A program made the position numbers and the translations under genes. The notes below the pieces were generated by a model. The model made no database searches and was not told where the DNA came from. It saw only the letters and a list, made by a program, of their open reading frames with translations. This document shows positions 44,459 through 53,914 of a stretch of DNA of 64,000 nucleotides, one piece after another. Origin of the DNA: Oncomelania hupensis (taxonomy: Eukaryota > Mollusca > Gastropoda > Littorinimorpha > Pomatiopsidae); contig CM072511.1 in the NCBI GenBank assembly GCA_036898135.1, positions 23,841,286 to 23,905,285 on the forward strand. The letters run 5' to 3'. The number at the start of each line of letters is the position of its first letter. Positions within the stretch are counted from its first letter, which is position 1.

Positions 44459-44992
44459 CTTTCTGTTGCCTCCAAGGATTAGATTCCCGTAATGCACATC
44501 ATTGACTTTCTTGTAGTCAAAACGTCTTTGCCATAATATTATGGTGGCACGAATTTTGAGCGCTTTATAACTTCTTAATTTTTTAATCATGAATAAAAAT
44601 CACAAACAGTTACATTATCAGTAGCAGCAGCGGCAAAAATACCAGCGCCATCATCATTGTTAGCAACAACAACGACGTTAGTGCCATGGTCACCATGAGC
44701 AAAGGCATTACTTGTACAGCATCATCATCGCCTGCATCATTGTCATCAACTCCAGCGCCACCACCACCAAGAAAAGCCAAATATATATCGCAATTAGGCT
44801 TTTTTTTATTTTATTTCCCCGTAATAGAGGGACACAAATACACGAAGGTTGATACTAGAGGGGGGGGGGGGGGGGGGGGGGGCAGCCGTGGACAACGGCT
44901 GTGGTGGAGAAAGTCAATTATGTATTGCTTGTTGGTTAGGTCGCCTATCTATTTCTAGTGTTACGAGTAGTTTCCTAATTTGGTACTAAGGT
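44457..44992. other. Non-coding sequence with a 22-base G run
   Basis: 44861-44882 is an uninterrupted G tract. The rest is unique sequence with CAT/CAG-like triplets. No gene recognised. Confidence 0.5.
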
Positions 44993-45125
44993 TACTGGGA
45001 AGACACCCCCGTTGGGGTGCCGGGGGTTTCAGTATAAATAGTATCCCCATTTTCTGGAAATGTAGTGCTTTAAATTCCCACTGTCGCTGTCTTTCTCATT
45101 TGTTCTTTCTCATTCTTGCTCTGTT

Positions 45126-46184
45126 CAGGGTGGAGAATTCTCCGCGAATCCGCGGATTTCCGCGGAAGGCATTTGCATTTCCGAGAAAAAAATATTGAGT
45201 TCCGAGTGTGAGAAGCTGAGGGCTACCCTTTACTGGGCATAGCGGCCAAAAGCGGCCGAAGGTCTAAACAGGCAAAACGTCCAAAGGCGTCCGTATCAAC
45301 CATGTGGTTATATTCTCGCGTTGTTTGAAAGATTGCGAGACTTCCGGCAATTGACTTCCGGTTAAATTCTGTTGTGAAAACATTCGACTGCATTTCCACA
45401 AGTTTTCTCTGTGATGCGTTCGTTTTTTTCGATTTTTTTTCCAAATTTTTCTGTGTGTGTGTCTAAAATGGATGGTTTGGATTCTTCGACTGATGAAGAA
45501 GAGTTTACAGGCTTCCATTTATCAGACATTAAAGTGAGAGAAATGGACTTGGAGTCGGAGGAAGAGATCGGTACTGACATTAGACAATTAGTGTCAGTAG
45601 TGTGCATGCATACGATCTTTCAGACTGGCATGAAAGTGAAGAAGAGGAGGGGGCTTGTTTGGACTTTTTAAAACTATTTTATTGTATACACATGGAGTAA
45701 TCAAAAACAAGACATGACAAGAGAAGTATAAAAAGGTAGATAATCAAAAGAGATTTATTTCTGTTCATTTTGCACTAATACCTAACTAAGATGTAGTGTT
45801 TAACTGTTTTTACTAACGTACCCCTAAATATCTCTAAAATTATAAAAATTCATGCCTGTTTACAGCTAAAAAAATAGACAAACGTGTGCCCAGTAAAATT
45901 TGAAATGTGGAATTTGTGTGTAACAGTGGTGGACCTCAAACTTTGTTAGGCCTACAAATCAAGATTCTTAACTTTTTTGAAAGACATGTGCATAAAACAT
46001 TATTTTTTTTGGTTGTTGTTGTTTCTATTCATGTTTACTTTGTGCTTTTTGCTTTCAGGAGAGGCCCTAAATTACTTTCAAAATAGCATAAATTCATTTT
46101 CTTCCAGGGAGCGAATACCGGGGCTTGGCCCCTGGGCCCCGGCCGGATTTCAGAGATTTCTTGATTCAGTTGTTCTCCACCCTG
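45126..46184 (+). mobile_element. Non-autonomous DNA transposon with 12-bp TIRs, hAT-like
   Basis: The termini are CAGGGTGGAGAA and its exact inverted copy TTCTCCACCCTG. The R575 copy at 35.3 kb gives the empty site and shows that TCTGTT is duplicated at the insertion (45120-45125 and 46185-46190). This is shorter than the 8 bp expected for hAT; an 8-bp duplication with one mismatch is possible if the end is placed one base inward. The left subterminal region contains repeated CCGCGG motifs as in the 4.2-kb hAT at 48,743. Near the right end lies a GC-rich inverted motif ('ggggcttggcccctgggcc'). Confidence 0.7.
45468..45671 (+). CDS. Acidic short ORF inside the 1.06-kb TIR element
   Basis: ATG in a good context (aaaATGG) opens 67 codons: 'MDGLDSSTDEEEFTGFHLSD' and an acidic 'MDLESEEEIGTDI' segment, ending 'KKRRGLVWTF'. 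Acidic DS.EEEF-type N-termini are common in transposase and transposon accessory proteins, including piggyBac, but the TIRs here are not piggyBac-like. It is probably the start of a transposase gene whose remainder was deleted. Function not assignable. Confidence 0.4.
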   Translation: MDGLDSSTDEEEFTGFHLSDIKVREMDLESEEEIGTDIRQLVSVVCMHTIFQTGMKVKKRRGLVWTF

Positions 46185-46656
46185 TCTGTTCTATCAATCT
46201 TTAACACTATCTTCTTCTTCGCTAGACCAGTCACCTACCTTTTTTCTTGAAAAGTCTTCTGGGACAAGACTCCTTATTTGTGTGTGAGGTCTGTTGGATC
46301 AGCTTGGGAATATTGAACGCTTTCTGCCAGGTGGTCACTAGGGCTTCCTATGATGTTATTATTTAGCAATGTAGGCAATTTATATGTATGTGTTTTGTTG
46401 ATAATTTATAATGATGTTTGTATTCTATTTTGTTTTTGTAAACGGGGGTTCGATAAATTAGAGTACAGCCTCAGCGTCCCCTGCGTGGGATGTCTGTATT
46501 GTAAAGTGACTGGCTGGTGGAGAGTATTCAGTTTTACCACTAGGGTTGTTTCAACAGATCTTTTGTGCGGATCAGGGGTTGTCCGGTCCTGATTTGGCTC
46601 GGAAGAGTCCGGTGGACCTAAAGCAATAATCATGTAATGTAATGTACTGGGAAGAC

Positions 46657-48742
46657 TTGATCTGGGTCGTCAGCACAGAGTGGGAAAACCACCAACAGTG
46701 AGTTCATATCGAATCTTGCACTAAACATGTTTGGAATACAAAATTCGAAGCCGTTGGATCAAATCCTGCTTATGGTTGCTAATTTAGTACTAGTGTTACT
46801 ATAAAATAATTGATTTGGGTCGTCAGCACAGCTGGACCATCGTTGTCGGTGACCTAGGTTAAGGTTCGAAATCTGCGTTAAACCACACCACAGTGGCCTA
46901 GGGCCTAAGTACGGATACAACCGTTGGATCGAATCCTACTACATTCACTATATATTACCATAGTATGGATTCTATTTTCGACAGCTGTTAATCTTGTGTA
47001 AAGGCAAGTCTTGTCCTGATAAAATGTTGAAGAACGACCGCTTGTTTCGATTGGATGTAGGTCGTTTTTCGTCGTACAAGAGCACCGATATTAACAATAG
47101 AAAGTTGTTGTTGTTTTTGTTGTTTCATGAAGGCGTGGGAGTCCTGAGCCCCAATCGCAAAGTTTTGATAGTTTTTTTTTTTAAGCGCAGCCGCCCAGAT
47201 GGACTCAGTTTTATTAAGCGCAGCCGCCCCGTTGGACCAAGTTGCTCCCATTTGGACAATATAATGAGATTGTATTATGGATTTGGACAATAGAGAAAGT
47301 AGAACCGAAACGGCAGACGTCATTCTTTAACTCTGTTTACTGTACCTGTAATAAGTTTGTATAATAATTATATAAACATTAACATTAGTGACTGTAAACT
47401 TGCCTCTTGTTTGACAGCCCCATTTTTATCTTCACTGGCCTTTCTTTGATCCTTGCTCATGCTGAATTGTCTGTACTTTGTACCAGAACTAATCCCCCCC
47501 CCCTCTACCAGTTCCTCAGTAAACTATCACTTTCAGTTTTCTTTTATCTTCTTGCTGCCCTTTTCTGGGGGTGGGGGGAGTGTGTACTTCCACTTTGTGC
47601 TTCTCTTATGATCAGTTACCCCTCAACCTATTTCACATCTTTCCGTCTCCTTTGTTGATGTTCCTCATTAGTTTGATCCTTAAACGCATCGGCCATTCTC
47701 TGTCTCTTTCCCTTTGTTGTGTTCAGCTTTAGTACAACGAAAGTTGGTGTCTATACCCCTACTCATAAGTCTTTGTACTCCTCGCGTTTTTAACCGTCAG
47801 CCTTTCCAGTCTTCTTTGTCTCCTTCCCCTCCCGAATAAGTTTGGTTATAATTATGCTCTTCTCATTTGTACCCTAACCATTCACTCTTCCCCTGCCTGG
47901 CCTTTTCTCTTGACCTTTTTACCCATCAAACTATCCCTTCCCTTTTCTCTTTCCCTTGATTACTGCTGGAAGTTCGCACAAAACAAAACGTTAGTGTCTT
48001 CCCGGTTCTGTTCTCCTCTCCACAGTTGTCCTCTACCTGTCTACCTTTATCGCCTTATTGTATTATACCTGGTCCTTCGTCCATCAATCAACCTTTTTTC
48101 TTTCATTATCCTTCCTTTCTTCCGTCTGTCCTTCTCGTCTGTCATTTCCCTCTGCGTGTGTGCTTGAAGTTGGCTGGCATTGTTTGCCGTGGGGCTTCGT
48201 AACCCTGTTCTATTTATCGGGTCCACAGTCTGACCCAGTAACACGGCTTCTGAAGACTTAGCGCTGACCTGTCTCCTTAGCGCGCTTACCTGTCCTCAAA
48301 ATCTTGATTGAACAAAGTCTTCTCTTCACTATAATTATACAAAGGTGAAAATTACGTTTGAATTACATGTATCTTCTGTTAGTGCTGATGGATTGTGGCT
48401 TTGGATTGTGTGCACCTTTTTTTAAAAACCGTGTTGTCTTCGTGCAACATGAAATAAGTAACGCCTCGTTTATCAACTTCATTAGTAGTAGTGTAGTGGT
48501 GTTTCTTTCCGAAGAGTATGGGTCAACTGGTCTATCATTTATCACTATTCGTGATATCTAACAATTAAGGTTAAACGTAGTGTCGTCGTCTTATATCACT
48601 TGAGATGGTCTTTGTCATAAAATTGAAAACAAAGATATTTTATTTTACTAGGAAATATCTTTATGTTGCTGTTATCCACCACACCACGCCCCAACCAGTT
48701 TGTGCGGTTTATGCTTTTTCGATCAAGGACAGGTAGTATAAT
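46657..48742. other. Unique stretch, pyrimidine-rich in part
   Basis: Two partial repeats of 'gggtcgtcagcacag' occur near 46,664 and 46,817. 47,183-47,245 contains 'taagcgcagccgccc' twice. 47,400-48,250 is pyrimidine-rich and gives Ser/Leu/Pro frames without motifs. No gene recognised. Confidence 0.35.
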
Positions 48743-49189
48743 CAGGGGTCCAAACACCTGACTTAAAAAAAAGAGGAAAATTCGTATAAGGGGGGGGGGG
48801 GGTTACAGATTCAGCGAAGGCGCGAAGCGCCGAGCCCTCTGGGGGGGTCCGGGGGCATGCCCCCCCGGAAAATGTTTTTTCCAAGGATGCAAAATGGTGC
48901 AATCTGGTGCAATCTGAACCTTGAAAAAGCCATTTGTGATGGTCTGGGACTTTGAGCTTTTTGAACAATTGAACTGACAAACTCTGGGGTACAAAAATTA
49001 TCATCTGCCCCTCCCTTAACAAAAAAAACACAAAAAAAAAACAAACACACACAAACATTTATTTATCAGCAGACATGTTTTGTATAGTCTATTATTATTC
49101 ACCACTTTTTGTTGATCGTTAACGGTATAAAGCTTTACCTTGTAGTTTATGAACATCACCGCCCTGCTTTCACTTTCAGTCTTGCTGCA

Positions 49190-49560
49190 CTAGGTTCCTC
49201 GGCATTAGTACCATTTGTGAATTGGATCTTCTGGCAAAACAGTTCACTGCCTCTTTGAAGTCAATATTAATATCCCTGTTATTTCAGTAAAGCAAGTCCA
49301 TTGAGTCTCTTTTGCCCCATTGTAGAGCGCAGGTAGTTTTTTGGGTTGCGCAACTGACTGTTTAAACGCTCACACTCGGCAGTAGTGACAGGCAGGGTGC
49401 AAAGGTTCTTTAGCATGAACAGGTTGGGATAAAATTCCCTGCCACAATGTTTCAGTGCTTCCGATGCCGTGGATGGGATGATAGCTGTCGCATTCTCAGC
49501 AGCACTTCGCCATTTGCAAACCCACCGTTGGTAAAGAGACATTAAAAATAGGTGTAAAGC
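49190..49560 (-). pseudogene. Decayed hAT dimerisation domain, separate from the main transposase
   Basis: Minus-strand frame 49279-49542 contains 'FYPNLFMLKNLCTLPVTTAE', 'CERLNSQLRNPKNYLRSTMG' and 'KRLNGLALL', the classic hAT C-terminal dimerisation motif (PN...LL..L.TLPVT.AECERSFS.LR..K.YLRSTM...RL..LALL). After a frameshift it continues 'RDINIDFKEAVNCFARRS'. It lies 68 bases downstream of the main transposase stop, inside the same TIRs, in the same orientation. The ERSFS core is altered to ERLNS. The main transposase has its own C-terminal equivalent, so this may come from a second, older hAT. Confidence 0.7.
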
Positions 49561-49610
49561 ACAAAAGTTTACTTTTTACAAACAAGGTGCAGGAATAGAT
49601 ATATATTTCT

Positions 49611-51674
49611 TCAACATGGGTTGAAGAAACTGCCAATTGATGACTGTTTTTTCATCTTCTTGATGCAGTTTGTGGATGCTGAGGTGCTGTTCGAGTCCCT
49701 ACAGTCATTGTCCTCTGCAGCAGTTGACGTGTGGCTGCAGTGATGTGCATTTCTGGCTTGCTTGGCCTCTTCCAGGATTTCCTCAGTTGCCTTTCTTTTG
49801 GTGGTTAATTTTTTGAGGGTGACACCAAGAGACTCTGCCTTCTGGGCACTTTCTTCCCTGTTTCTCTCTCTTCTGTCTTTATCTTTTCTGGCAGCAGACA
49901 ACATGTTCAGCACAAGACGTTGACTGACATGTTCCTTGATAGGGTCAATTTTCCTGAAGAATTGCACTGCAGTCTTACCCCTGGCCTTGAGTGATTGCTT
50001 GACAGTTTGCATGGCAGAATAAGTGTCAATGTCTATCTTGGTGTTTGATTTGTCAATCACTTCTCCCATGACACTGAACATGGACTCAACAAGTGGGCCA
50101 TGAAAACAGCTGAGAGGATATCGATCTTGATCTACCTTCACCCACCAAATGTCTATCCTTTCATGAATCATGTCTGAAATCTGTCTGTCTGTCTGAAAGC
50201 TTCTCACCTCCCTTTGGAACTCATCTTCCTCACTGTCTGACACGTTTCCTGGAATAAGGCTGGGCAGCTTTAGAAGTTCCTTTTGTGCAGTTAATGTACC
50301 CCTTGTTCTGGGGTCCAAGCAGGAAAAGCACCGGAGGACTCTGTTGTTGAGTGGCATTTTCTCAAGCAGCTTTTTGCCACCTGCAATGAAGGCTGTCTTG
50401 GCTTGATGCATTAACTCTTTTTTGATGGGATCATCAGACCTTCGAGAGTTGAAATCCCTCCTAACAAAGTTGCCAAGGTGGATGTCTGATGCCGGCAAAA
50501 AAACAGCCTTGTTGTCAAGGTCAAGCTTCAACAGCTCAGATGGTCCACCTGCCAGGTGTTCAGGTCGAATGAAGCACTGCAAGTACTCCTTCAAGAGTTC
50601 TTCTTGCTTAGTATGTAGCTCATGCATCATGGGGGCCTTGCTTTGAAAAATTGTGATGTATTTGTGTAAGATTGATAGCACGCTGGTGTACAGATGGAGC
50701 TGCAGCATGGTTTTATCGAAGACATCAAAAAGCTTCCGAGTAATTCTTTTCTTTCTTTCCTTCCCATCCTTTGATCCAGATTTAAGTGATGCCCCTGCCT
50801 GGAGTTGGATTTTTCTGATGGCCACTTGTGTCTCTTTCTTTACATTTCTCTGCCCAAAAATCTTGGTAAGACAACCTTCATACAGCCTCTGATCAGAATG
50901 ATCTAAGAAACTGTAGTAGTAGATAACAAGAGCATCCATGATCCTTATAGTATCAGCCACAACCTGAACCAATGAGAGCCAGCGATGCGGCACATATTTT
51001 TTTGGTGCAGAGGGAGAAATCTCAAGAGTAAGACATATATCTGCCAACATGTCACGGTTATGTGTAGACCATTTATGATCTGTGTGAAGATCATTCAGCA
51101 GTTGTTCAAGGTGGTGTGCAAAAGGTTCACAAAAGGCCTTTGCAGCAATGTGTGCATGGTGGCAGGTGTCCCCATCCACATCTAACAAATGTGGTGCCTT
51201 TCTGTTCCTGATGAGGGTTTCTAACCCCCCTTTCTTTCCCCTCATAACCGCACAAGAGTCCATCATCACAGACAGCAAGTTTGACCAGAGCAATCCAAAT
51301 TCTTCAAAAATATCTTCAAGTTTCTTGTAAAGGATTTCACTAGTTATCTTTGTCAAAGAAAAACTTGTGAGGTGGTTGACAGTCACCATTTGTTGACTCT
51401 CAGAAAAGTGACTGACAAGAACTGTAACAATTTTATTATTGTTTGAATTCATAGCCTCGTCAATGTTGAGGGAAAAAATAGAAAGTTTTAGTTCATCTAA
51501 AAGCTCTTGGTGGAAAGTTGCTGCTATGCCAAATTTCAATTTGTAGGATGCAGTCGTACTGGAACAGGCCATATTTTGTAGCGCTAGCTTGTCATTTGCA
51601 AGAGCCTTTGCAAGATCAACAATCTTGGGCACAGCAGAGAGGGCCATATTGTTTTCAACAGCAAAACTGATCAC
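49611..51674 (-). CDS. hAT-like transposase, exon 3 (687 codons, intact)
   Basis: The exon follows acceptor 'tttgtctgttaacag' and is open to TGA at 49611. Counted from its first codon, candidate catalytic residues of the hAT RNase-H fold are D72 ('SLNIDEA'), D139 ('VMMDSC') and E530 ('GPLVESMFSVMG'). 'HRWLSL' near residue 231 matches the conserved RW after the second Asp, and 'DGDTCHHAHIAAKAF' (168-182) is Cys/His-rich. A basic, helical segment (595-640) precedes a C-terminal 'QSSIGSFF' (677-684), a consensus PCNA-interacting (PIP) box, three residues from the end. The first codon is GTG (Val), so this is an internal exon and not the start. Confidence 0.85.
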   Translation of the reverse strand: MISFAVENNMALSAVPKIVDLAKALANDKLALQNMACSSTTASYKLKFGIAATFHQELLDELKLSIFSLNIDEAMNSNNNKIVTVLVSHFSESQQMVTVNHLTSFSLTKITSEILYKKLEDIFEEFGLLWSNLLSVMMDSCAVMRGKKGGLETLIRNRKAPHLLDVDGDTCHHAHIAAKAFCEPFAHHLEQLLNDLHTDHKWSTHNRDMLADICLTLEISPSAPKKYVPHRWLSLVQVVADTIRIMDALVIYYYSFLDHSDQRLYEGCLTKIFGQRNVKKETQVAIRKIQLQAGASLKSGSKDGKERKKRITRKLFDVFDKTMLQLHLYTSVLSILHKYITIFQSKAPMMHELHTKQEELLKEYLQCFIRPEHLAGGPSELLKLDLDNKAVFLPASDIHLGNFVRRDFNSRRSDDPIKKELMHQAKTAFIAGGKKLLEKMPLNNRVLRCFSCLDPRTRGTLTAQKELLKLPSLIPGNVSDSEEDEFQREVRSFQTDRQISDMIHERIDIWWVKVDQDRYPLSCFHGPLVESMFSVMGEVIDKSNTKIDIDTYSAMQTVKQSLKARGKTAVQFFRKIDPIKEHVSQRLVLNMLSAARKDKDRRERNREESAQKAESLGVTLKKLTTKRKATEEILEEAKQARNAHHCSHTSTAAEDNDCRDSNSTSASTNCIKKMKKQSSIGSFFNPC

Positions 51675-51900
51675 CTGTTAACAGACAAACAAAAAAATAC
51701 TTTTGTTTGTTTTAAAATGTTATAAAGTTGAAATTTAAAATAAATTATAATTATCAGTCTTAAAACTTTTTTTTTTTAAGTTGAAAATTAAAATAAAATA
51801 AATTATAATTCTAAAAAGCCTTTTAAATCAAAGGTTTATAGTTATTACACTTAATTGAACAGCATTAAAAATTCATGCATTAAAAAAATAAAATCATTAC

Positions 51901-52028
51901 CATCGCTTCTGCGTTCTGAGTCCGGTCTTCAATTGGGACCAATGGAGTTAAACTGAGTGATGGTTCCACACATTTCTTGGCAAACATTGGATGTGTCCCA
52001 TAAACCATCTTCTCAGGGAGTGGTTGCC
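51901..52028 (-). CDS. hAT-like transposase, exon 2
   Basis: 128 bases between acceptor 'cccctttcttgcag' and donor GTAATG. Open in the frame set by exon 1 (two leading bases, then 42 codons: 'QPLPEKMVYGTHPMFAKKCV', '...EDRTQNAEAM'). It ends in phase 0 and joins exon 3 as 'AM|VISFAVENN'. The intact frame and splice sites support expression from an ancestral copy. Confidence 0.78.
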
Positions 52029-52432
52029 CTGCAAGAAAGGGGAAAAAATGTATTGCCAGTTTGTCATCACTTGACAGTTTGTTCTAACTTATATTTTGGC
52101 TTCCATTCCTTCCCCACTCACACAATGACATAGGCCTACATCAACCTTTGCTAACACACCCACACATGTCATTATACAAGACCAGATTAACCATGAAAAT
52201 TATCTCTGAAATTGTCTCTATAGAAGTAAGTCTGCAATGAATATAACGTTTTACTATGAAATCAAAAAAATGCCTTAAATTATAAATACTATTATGTTGG
52301 GAAACAGAGCGAGGGAGGGAGGCCAACAGAAGGTAGTGGAGGGTTGGTTGTGAGGATTTTTACTGTTTTCAACACTCTATTAATATTATCTATATCTAGC
52401 ACTAAAATGAGGAACACGTTTAATTTGCTTAC

Positions 52433-52736
52433 CTGGTAGCGTCGTATTATTGTGCAACGCAGCAATACGGTCTCTATGTTTCTTGGTTACAAGATGTTCA
52501 CTCAGCGCCACACAACCGCGAGGTCCATACATAACGTCAGCTGCGCAAAGATCGCATCGGGCAGTTCCATTTGAGGTTAGCTTCCTAATGTGCTCGCCTA
52601 TCCGTTCTTACACATCAGGGTTGGACATAACTTTAACAGATTTTTCGCACCACTCCCATCGCCACTTATTTTTTACTCCTGAATCGTCATAAGCATCGCC
52701 GCGAGCTACAATGCGTGGTGCACAATGAGACGCCAT
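52433..52736 (-). pseudogene. hAT-like transposase, exon 1 with zinc-finger-like motif and premature stop
   Basis: The start ATG at 52736-52734 ('caacATGGCG') opens 'MASHCAPRIVARGDAYDDSG', but codon 43 is TAA (52608-52610). Beyond it the same frame continues with 'RCDLCAADVMYGPRGCV' and 'LSEHLVTKKHRDR', a C2-H2 arrangement (CxxC...HxxxxxH) like BED or U1-type fingers at hAT N-termini. It ends at donor GTAAGC in phase 1, which fits exon 2. One base change would account for the stop. Translation from a later Met is possible but would split the finger. Confidence 0.75.
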
Positions 52737-52849
52737 GTTGGAAAAGGAAGTGAAGATAGAGAATCTGACTTACACTGTTTGGGAATTGCGACAGTGTGAG
52801 AATTTATTTTTTTGAGAATATATTTTTTTTTATTCTCAAGAATTTTTTT

Positions 52850-52934
52850 TCCGCGGAAATCGCAAAATTTTTTCAGCGGAAATTTTTTTACTTTTCGCGG
52901 ATTTCCGCGGATCCGCGGAAGATTTGGACCCCTG
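52850..52934. promoter_or_regulatory. CCGCGG-rich subterminal region of the hAT-like element
   Basis: Several TCCGCGGA-type palindromes ('ttccgcggatccgcggaaga' type arrangement) lie within 80 bases of the right TIR, upstream of exon 1. Comparable motifs flank the left TIR of the 1.06-kb element at 45140-45172. In hAT elements subterminal repeats bind transposase, and this end also lies where the transposase promoter should be; the assignment here is inferred. Confidence 0.45.
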
Positions 52935-52943
52935 TTAATAATG

Positions 52944-52976
52944 GACCTAAAACAACCATGTCATGTAATGTAAGGT
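52944..52976 (+). mobile_element. R575 3'-end fragment
   Basis: 'ggacctaaaacaaccatgtc' followed by the ATGTA-type tail matches the last 35 bases of R575. It begins 9 bases after the hAT element ends; the matching 5' part is not on the other side, so the hAT did not simply split an R575 copy. Confidence 0.6.
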
Positions 52977-53044
52977 ATTGTAAAAGAACTGTAAATCAGT
53001 GGATTGCAATCTTTCGATCGTCACCACGAATGCAATTTGTAAAT

Positions 53045-53152
53045 GATTCTGTTGTCATTGTTAGCTGGTGCGATTCTGTTGTCAATGTTAGCTGGTGTGA
53101 TTCTGTTGTCAATGTTAGCTGGTGTGAATCTGTTGTCAATGTTAGCTGGTGT
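53045..53152. repeat. 27-bp minisatellite, four copies
   Basis: Four head-to-tail units of 'gattctgttgtcaatgttag' plus 'ctggtgt' with one to two differences each. The unit length is a multiple of three, so the frame 'VVNVSWCDS' stays open, but nothing else supports coding. Confidence 0.9.
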
Positions 53153-53681
53153 GCGTTAGCAATGCATCCCTTTTCAAATTAATTTGTTATTTCCCGTTTT
53201 AGGTCAGTCTTTTGGAATTGCGGCTTTTTTTCTTCAAAGCACCCCATCCTCGCTTTGACTGCAGGGTGTTTGTCTTACACTTTCCTTGTCCAGAATTAGA
53301 TTATAAACGGAGGCAAAGATAAGGTGTGGTGAAAAACCTGGGGGATGGAGGAAGAGGGGAAGTGGACGGACTGGGTTTGTGATTCGGCTACATCTGTCCA
53401 CCAGCACACTCCAAGCTTTGAGCAAGTTTGCAAGAAAGACTGATAAAGATAGAGAGATAATGTTCTGGTGTAGAAAATCTATTCTAGAGGAGTTATAGGT
53501 CGCACAGGAAAATAGAGAAGATTTGAAAGGCTACGAGAAGGATTGTTTACCCAAAAAAGGCTCTTCTGTCGGAGTAAATTACCTTGGATCGGAGGATAAG
53601 ACAAATGCAAGGATTTCTTTGTTTTTCTCTGCCTAATGGGAAAGGAAACTAGCACATTTGTTTTGTTGATTTCGCTACTTT

Positions 53682-53690
<9 letters not shown>
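53153..53690. other. No gene recognised
   Basis: Unique sequence without supported exons or repeats. Confidence 0.4.

Positions 53691-53750
<60 letters not shown>
53691..53750. repeat. (TC)n-(AC)n microsatellite
   Basis: About 12 TC units followed by about 17 AC units. Confidence 0.95.
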
Positions 53751-53914
53751 TAAAAGAAAATGAGAGATTTGAATTAGTTTGAAGCATTACGAACATAATT
53801 TACAAGAATACAACGGGGAATTATATCCTAATGTGAACTTCTCAACGGGTGTCTTTGTGAGGAACCCATGGCTCAGATATAAAATGCACTATAGTCTAAG
53901 CATTCAAGGCCAAA

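Larger units (their letters stand above)
45005..46644 (+). mobile_element. R575 retroposon, copy 4, split by a 1.06-kb TIR element
   Basis: 5' part 45005-45125 and 3' part 46185-46644 join into a colinear R575 copy of about 575 bases. Flanked by the exact 12-bp duplication TACTGGGAAGAC (44993-45004 and 46645-46656). The shared frame 46350-46592 is open (80 residues). The ATGTA-type tail is present. Confidence 0.82.
48743..52934 (-). mobile_element. hAT-like DNA transposon with spliced transposase gene
   Basis: The element is bounded by perfect 12-bp TIRs CAGGGGTCCAAA (48743-48754) and TTTGGACCCCTG (52923-52934), 4,192 bases in all. The flanking octamers AGTATAAT and TTAATAAT agree at five of eight positions, compatible with a decayed 8-bp hAT duplication. 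The gene runs right to left in three exons (52433-52736, 51901-52028, 49611-51674) whose splice sites and phases fit. The left end carries a GC-rich inverted motif ('gggggcatgccccccc') and a G run. The right end carries CCGCGG palindromes. A premature stop in exon 1 suggests the copy is inactive. Confidence 0.85.

Noticed and set aside
45468..45671. piggyBac transposase N-terminus
   Set aside because: Only an acidic start is shared; the TIRs are CAGGG-type and the site is not TTAA.
47400..48261. Several 60-85 codon Ser/Leu/Pro-rich frames
   Set aside because: The region is pyrimidine-rich, frames overlap on one strand, and there are no splice sites or motifs.
49279..49542. Fourth exon of the hAT-like transposase
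   Set aside because: No usable acceptor lies upstream, exon 3 ends in its own stop after a PIP box, and the segment is frameshifted. Treated as a separate relic, with the alternative noted.
50422..51330. Plus-strand frames of 60-79 codons
   Set aside because: They are antisense shadows of transposase exon 3.
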